Positions 60,369-64,000 of a stretch of DNA of 64,000 nt are shown here, one piece after another. The stretch comes from Leeuwenhoekiella polynyae. Lineage in GTDB: Bacteria; Bacteroidota; Bacteroidia; Flavobacteriales; Flavobacteriaceae. The notes beneath the pieces are model-generated. The model worked only from the letters and a program-made list of their open reading frames with translations. It was not told the DNA's origin and searched no databases. The translations under genes and the position numbers were made by a program. Position 1 is the first letter of the stretch. Each line of letters starts with the position of its first letter. The DNA lies in NCBI RefSeq assembly GCF_042683665.1, contig NZ_JBHUOO010000048.1; one strand, given 5' to 3'.

Positions 60369-60422
60369 TACTTAAAAAATAAGACCTCACTGTTTAAACA
60401 GTGAGGTCTTATTTTTTAAGTA
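60369..60422. terminator. 54-bp perfect palindrome, probable bidirectional terminator
   Basis: Positions 60369-60395 and 60396-60422 are exact reverse complements, with core GACCTCACTGTTTAAACAGT. A run of six A on the left and six T on the right flank the G/C part, as in an intrinsic terminator. The perfect arms are much longer than in other terminators of this window. It separates the PepSY and HAD genes. Confidence 0.85.
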
Positions 60423-60450
60423 TTTTTAAGCAACTTCTAATTTTGAGAAT

Positions 60451-61143
60451 TTGGATTTAAATACAATTAAAGTCATCGCTTTTGACGCCGATGATACACT
60501 TTGGGTAAATGAAACGTTTTTTAGAGATGCAGAAATTGCATTTGCAAAACACCTTTTAGATTATGGGGACGAAGAAGATATTGTGCGTATGCTTCTGGAT
60601 ACCGAAATTCGTAATCTTGATACATATGGTTACGGGATAAAAGGCTTTACGCTTTCTATGCTTGAAACTGCACATCGATTAATGGGAGATAAGATGAATG
60701 CCGAAACAACAGCATTCATTCTAGATAAAGGAAAACAGATGCTTGCAGAACCGGTTGAGGTTTTACCACATATTGAAGAAGTTCTTGAAGAGCTTTCTAA
60801 AAAATATAAGTTGGTTGTGGCTACAAAAGGGGACTTGCTTGATCAAGAGCGTAAACTCATCAAAAGTGGACTAATAGATTATTTTCACCACGTAGAGATA
60901 GTTTCAGACAAGAAAGAAACGCAGTATAAAAAACTGGTTAAACATCTTGATATAGAACCGCAAGAATTTTTAATGATAGGTAACTCCTTAAAATCTGATG
61001 TGATACCGGTACTGGCGATGGGTGGTTATGCATTTCATATTCCGTTTCATACCACGTGGACTCATGAGCAAGTAGATGATGAAATCAATCATTCTAAGTT
61101 TAGAGCATTAACTAATGCTAAAGAATTACTAGATATCTTATAA
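60451..61143 (+). CDS. HAD superfamily hydrolase
   Basis: A 230-residue cytoplasmic phosphatase-like protein. Motif I is VIAFDADDTLWVNETFF (nucleophile Asp near residue 11, acid Asp two later). The helical cap covers about residues 20-95. Motif II is LVVATKGDL, the motif III Lys lies in the SDKKETQYKKL region, and motif IV is FLMIGNSLKSDVIPVLAMGG. The start is TTG at 60451. The WxNE cap start is like phosphoglycolate phosphatase or nucleotidase subgroups; the substrate is unknown. Confidence 0.88.
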   Translation: MDLNTIKVIAFDADDTLWVNETFFRDAEIAFAKHLLDYGDEEDIVRMLLDTEIRNLDTYGYGIKGFTLSMLETAHRLMGDKMNAETTAFILDKGKQMLAEPVEVLPHIEEVLEELSKKYKLVVATKGDLLDQERKLIKSGLIDYFHHVEIVSDKKETQYKKLVKHLDIEPQEFLMIGNSLKSDVIPVLAMGGYAFHIPFHTTWTHEQVDDEINHSKFRALTNAKELLDIL

Positions 61144-61176
61144 AAATAGAGCAGATCAAAATGATCTAGAACGTTC

Positions 61177-61341
61177 TTATTGTCGTTTGGGTAAAAAGCT
61201 GCGTAAGATATAAATGATAGCTGCAAGAAGTAACCCTAGTAAAAGACCTTTGCCAAAACTTGCATTGATGAATAAAATGAGAATAGCAATTACAGCAAGC
61301 ACTCCAAAAAGTATAGCTGCACGTTTGTGATTTTCTTTCAT
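61177..61341 (-). CDS. Small membrane protein of 54 residues
   Basis: Read on the minus strand from the ATG at 61341, this gives a 54-residue protein. It has a basic N-terminus (MKENHKR), two hydrophobic helices (AAILFGVLAVIAILILFINA and LLLGLLLAAIIYILRSF) and a basic end (LPKRQ). A GAGGT sequence sits directly before the ATG, and a TATCTTTG promoter element lies just upstream, so expression is plausible. I do not recognise the family. It is convergent with the HAD gene and divergent from the coiled-coil gene. Confidence 0.65.
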   Translation of the reverse strand: MKENHKRAAILFGVLAVIAILILFINASFGKGLLLGLLLAAIIYILRSFLPKRQ

Positions 61342-61345
61342 ACCT

Positions 61346-61353
61346 CAAAGATA
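61346..61353 (-). promoter_or_regulatory. -7 promoter element of the small membrane-protein gene
   Basis: On the minus strand this reads TATCTTTG, ending only 4 bases before the ATG at 61341. The transcript would have almost no leader or begin at the start codon. Confidence 0.5.
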
Positions 61354-61578
61354 CGGTTATGTGATTTTCTGGCTGAGTTATTAATAAAAAATTAAAGATG
61401 CAGTGTTTGTCTTTTTTGTATGTTTGGGTGCTTTTTTAGAGCAGTTGTAAATCCTTTTTTTCGTTAAAAAACAGTAAATTATAGTAGCTGTTTTTACACT
61501 TTTACACACTTTTGAATGAGCATTAACGTTAAAATATAATATAGGTACAAGCCTAAGCTAATCAAACAATAGTTATTT

Positions 61579-62463
61579 ATGGAAAATGAGAATAAAAATA
61601 CGGGTATAAAGATAGTTACGGGAATACTTGCCGTTCTTCTTGTTGTAGCCGGTGCTTTTGCAATTAAACTTTACAATCAAGAGAAGAACACAAAAGCAGA
61701 ATTGACCGAAGAAAAAGAACTTGTTCTTAATGACCTTAAACAAATGGTCACCAAATATGACGCAGTAATTGAAGAGAATAATCTTAAAGATACAGAATTG
61801 AATCAGGCTCGTGATCGTATACAGGTTTTAATTGATTCTGTTCAAAAAATGGATGCGAACATTTCTGTTTTACGTCGTTATCGTGATGAGGTCTATAAGC
61901 TTAAAAAAGAACGCGAATATCTTTTTGCTCAGAACGACAGCCTAAAAGGAATGAATAAGATGCTGGCTATGCAGGTAGATAGTACTACTTATGAATTAGA
62001 GGTTTCTAAAATGAAACGCGATAGTCTTAATATGGTAAAAGATGAATTGGCTGAAAAAGTAGCTTTAGGAGCAAGTTTGTCTGCTAGTAAATTAGTAGGT
62101 ACCGGCGTAATTGTAAGAAACAGTGGAAAACTCGTAGAAAATGACAAAGCGCGTCGTGTAGATCGTATTAGAGCATGTTATACTGTGCCACAAAACAGGA
62201 TTGCCGATGCCGGAGACCGTGAATTATACGTCCAGGTATTAGATCCTCAGAACAACATTTTAGGAGCAAATAAAACTATTGCTATTGACAGCGTAACTAG
62301 TGTTACTTATAGTGCAATTTCAAAATTTTACTACGAGAAAACAGCTTTGGATATTTGTGAAAACATCGCACCTAAAGGGGAAGACTTCTCAAAAGGACTT
62401 TATAAGATCAATATTTTTGATGGTGGTAAAATGATCGCTACTACAAATCTGGTTTTAGACTAG
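61579..62463 (+). CDS. Membrane-anchored coiled-coil protein of unknown function
   Basis: A 294-residue protein. An N-terminal membrane helix (IVTGILAVLLVVAGAFAIKL, residues 11-30) is followed by a long coiled coil (about 35-160; heptad-like EEKELVLNDLKQMV, YRDEVYKLKKEREYLFAQND). A C-terminal beta domain of about 120 residues follows (KLVGTGVIVRNSGKLVENDK, RIRACYTVPQNRIADAGDRE, YKINIFDGGKMIATTNLVLD). The C-terminal part is probably periplasmic. I do not recognise a characterised family. It has its own terminator. An upstream stretch of about 240 bases holds no other gene. Confidence 0.8.
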   Translation: MENENKNTGIKIVTGILAVLLVVAGAFAIKLYNQEKNTKAELTEEKELVLNDLKQMVTKYDAVIEENNLKDTELNQARDRIQVLIDSVQKMDANISVLRRYRDEVYKLKKEREYLFAQNDSLKGMNKMLAMQVDSTTYELEVSKMKRDSLNMVKDELAEKVALGASLSASKLVGTGVIVRNSGKLVENDKARRVDRIRACYTVPQNRIADAGDRELYVQVLDPQNNILGANKTIAIDSVTSVTYSAISKFYYEKTALDICENIAPKGEDFSKGLYKINIFDGGKMIATTNLVLD

Positions 62464-62485
62464 TATAAGATTTTCTATAAACTAA

Positions 62486-62520
62486 AAAAGCTTCGGGATT
62501 TCCCGAAGCTTTTGTTTTTT
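62486..62520 (+). terminator. Intrinsic terminator after the coiled-coil gene
   Basis: AAAAGCTTCGGG pairs with CCCGAAGCTTTT around a 4-base loop, followed by a long T run. The symmetric arms could also serve the convergent metalloprotease gene. Confidence 0.92.
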
Positions 62521-62538
62521 TAAGCAGGTTGCTTAAGT

Positions 62539-63336
62539 CTATTTTCCACCATTAGCTCTTAGGTCTTCTAAACAAAATTCTCCAAAAGTAGGCAAGCCAT
62601 TCATAGTAGTACTTGTTGCATCTGCTACGGTCTGAAAGTACATCAGGCAGTTTTCTTGATCACAATGCTTGTTAGGAGTTTCTTCTCCGTCATCATCAGC
62701 GGTTTCATCTTCGTGATCGCGTACCATTGGAGTACCTAGATTTACCAACCCGAAAAGGTGACCAAACTCGTGCTCAGTAGTAACAGTTTCCAGTTGGGTA
62801 AGACTTGGCCCTGTGAAACCACTACTAAAATCTCTAAGCGTTTCGCCAAAAATAATACAAGAAGTATTACGGTAAGCAGTACCTAAAATACGGCTGTTTC
62901 CTTCATCGCTTTCTGAGTTTTCATTGGTAAAGAAAACCCAAACTCCAAGTTCATCTCCAACATTAAAAACGGTTCGATTATCTTCTTCTATCTTAGTGTA
63001 CTCATCGCGGTTTAAAGAACCTACTTTAGAAGCAGCTACCACAGTTTCGGTAAAAGTAATACCGTCAGGTTTGTTTAAACGGGCAGAGAAAAATGCTCTC
63101 AAATTACTTAAGGTCGCATCAGAGGGTCTAAAGCCATCTACGTATGCAATCTCAACATTCATAGAGGTGAATTCTTCAGCACTTAAAAAATCTCTTGCTG
63201 AAGCGCCCAAAGCTTGCTTATTGGCTAAGGTAGGGTCAGTAGTGTTAGTTCCCGAAGAATCGCTGTCGCTTGAACAGGAAAGTATTAAAAATGAAAAAAA
63301 AAGAGTAATGTAGGGGGTAATTCTATTAAGTGTCAT
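62539..63336 (-). CDS. Metalloprotease lipoprotein (HExxH)
   Basis: A 265-residue lipoprotein. The start at 63336 (MTLNRITPYITLFFSFLILSC, Cys21) is chosen because the alternative TTG at 63360 lies in the -7 promoter element. A Ser/Asp-rich linker follows. The zinc site is TTEHEFGHLFGLVNLGTPMV near residue 190 (HEFGH plus a metzincin-like GLVN continuation), with a nearby His in RDHEDE and the NKHCDQENCLMYF motif further on. This HExxH-GLVN-H-CLMY pattern matches a flavobacterial membrane metalloprotease family. It is convergent with the coiled-coil gene. The substrate is unknown. Confidence 0.82.
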   Translation of the reverse strand: MTLNRITPYITLFFSFLILSCSSDSDSSGTNTTDPTLANKQALGASARDFLSAEEFTSMNVEIAYVDGFRPSDATLSNLRAFFSARLNKPDGITFTETVVAASKVGSLNRDEYTKIEEDNRTVFNVGDELGVWVFFTNENSESDEGNSRILGTAYRNTSCIIFGETLRDFSSGFTGPSLTQLETVTTEHEFGHLFGLVNLGTPMVRDHEDETADDDGEETPNKHCDQENCLMYFQTVADATSTTMNGLPTFGEFCLEDLRANGGK

Positions 63337-63357
63337 TAAAAATAATTTGAATGTTTT

Positions 63358-63365
63358 CAAAAATA
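63358..63365 (-). promoter_or_regulatory. -7 promoter element of the metalloprotease gene
   Basis: On the minus strand this reads TATTTTTG, an exact TAnnTTTG, 21 bases before the ATG at 63336. There is no clear -33 match. Confidence 0.45.
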
Positions 63366-63465
63366 ACTAAACGTTTCCCTTTCGGGTCTTGTTGTATTTA
63401 GTTTATGATGTTTTTAGGATAAGCAGTTTAATACTATATACGGTTTTTAAAGCACTCTAGTTTTA

Positions 63466-64000
63466 TTATAGTTTAATGAGTTGAGCTAAGTAGTCGTAAT
63501 GTGGCCCTTCAATAATTTTTTTACAACTAAAACCCGCTTTTTCAGCTTCAGTTTTTAGGGTTTTAAAATCAATATACAACCAGTCAAAAGCTTCAGAAGT
63601 TTGATTTTTATACTGAATTTTAAACGTTACTTCGCCATAATAATCACGGCTTGCATCACGCCAGTAACTGCCATCTTCTTCCTCATACATAAACGCAATG
63701 TCTGAAGAATCAATAAGAATTTGACCACCAGTTTTTAAAAGACTGTTTAGATGCTTTAAATAGTTTTGCGTGTTTTTTAAGGTCTCAAAAATTCCGCTGC
63801 CATTCATCATAAGCAGTAAAGTATCGTAATTCTTTTCGGTATGGCTTAGAATATCAGATTCAATAGTCTTTGATATCCCGCGATTATGGCAGACGTTAAT
63901 TGCTCCTTTAGAAACATCAAGAGCAGTGACGTCGATACCTTTATTTTGTAAATACAAACTATGGCTTCCTGCACAAGAGCCTATGTCTAATGTTTTTCCT
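63466..64000 (-). CDS. Class I SAM-dependent methyltransferase, 5' end outside the window
   Basis: The minus-strand frame stays open to base 64000, giving about 177 C-terminal residues. At the window edge the sequence GKTLDIGSCAGSHSLYLQNK contains motif I (DIGSxAGxHS) of SAM-binding methyltransferases. VTALDVSKGAINVC (acidic end of strand 2) and ILSHTEKNYDTLLLMMNGSG (motif post II) follow. The C-terminal part (GSYWRDASRDYYGEVTFKIQ, SEAFDWLYIDFKTLKTEAEK) may define the substrate, which I cannot name. The N-terminal 50-80 residues are outside the window. Confidence 0.85.
   Translation of the reverse strand, partial: GKTLDIGSCAGSHSLYLQNKGIDVTALDVSKGAINVCHNRGISKTIESDILSHTEKNYDTLLLMMNGSGIFETLKNTQNYLKHLNSLLKTGGQILIDSSDIAFMYEEEDGSYWRDASRDYYGEVTFKIQYKNQTSEAFDWLYIDFKTLKTEAEKAGFSCKKIIEGPHYDYLAQLIKL

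Noticed and set aside
61166..61348. Minus-strand frame of 60 codons, Cys- and aromatic-rich
   Set aside because: The alternative frame at 61177-61341 gives a coherent two-helix protein with promoter and ribosome site; this one is its shadow.
1..64000. CRISPR arrays, tRNA or rRNA genes, insertion sequences, attachment sites and replication origins
   Set aside because: I looked for direct repeats with spacers, cloverleaf-like gene ends, transposase motifs and DnaA-box clusters and found none I could support; short tRNA-like structures could still be missed by eye.

Overview
This window looks like a chromosome segment of a marine-type member of the Flavobacteriaceae (Bacteroidota). Four things point there. 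Several genes are preceded by the Bacteroidota -7 promoter element TAnnTTTG, best seen at 18531-18563 before grpE with a matching -33 TTTG. DnaJ has the shortened zinc-finger form I associate with flavobacteria. A 59-residue protein at 56602-56781 matches a small flavobacterial membrane family. There is a menaquinone gene cluster, and many genes start with TTG or GTG. The DNA is moderately A/T-rich. I saw no rRNA, tRNA, CRISPR array, transposase, phage gene or recognisable defence system. The genus is not determined.

Region 1 (1-15009) is the 3' part of a surface-polysaccharide operon. It holds a partial NeuB-type synthase, a fucosyltransferase-like protein and a NeuC-type epimerase, which together suggest a nonulosonic (sialic or legionaminic-like) acid. 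These are followed by eight glycosyltransferases (GT4, GT2 and a GT-B-like protein), a Wzy/WaaL-type polymerase or ligase, and a WcaJ-type initiating sugar-phosphate transferase with its own -7 element. Most neighbours overlap or nearly touch, so the genes are probably cotranscribed. Base composition changes from gene to gene, as expected of a mosaic locus.

Region 2 (15025-20460) holds lnt, a TIGR01777 epimerase, a YceI lipoprotein, and the grpE-dnaJ chaperone pair. Region 3 (20641-26794) is a run of close genes: a NatA/NatB-like ABC exporter, an MscS channel, an outer-membrane barrel protein, an NtrC-type regulator with no DNA-binding domain, and PPK2. Region 4 (26910-40587) is housekeeping and mixed: an M28 peptidase, a GH3-superfamily enzyme, a MATE pump, a pentapeptide-repeat protein, pyrG, yidC, mnmA, a nitronate-monooxygenase-like enzyme and an SDR.

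Region 5 (40762-49740) contains a DUF421 protein, two GH13 lipoproteins for alpha-glucan breakdown, and the menaquinone cluster (menA, an UPF0173 hydrolase, menC, a CPBP protease, menE). Region 6 (49826-64000) has an M24 peptidase, an MFS exporter behind a large palindromic operator, an acyl-CoA carboxylase beta-subunit operon with an orphan PAS histidine kinase, two short membrane-protein genes, DinB, EttA, a PepSY protein, an HAD hydrolase, a coiled-coil protein, a metalloprotease lipoprotein and a partial methyltransferase. About eleven clear intrinsic terminators separate the units.

No complete unknown system is evident. The most interesting items are a structured leader or RNA candidate near 56483-56581, shared CACTAA/TTAGTG palindromes, a promoter-operator-terminator unit with no gene at 20355-20455, a 54-bp perfect palindrome at 60369, the NtrC-type regulator lacking its DNA-binding domain, and the fused GT2 protein.
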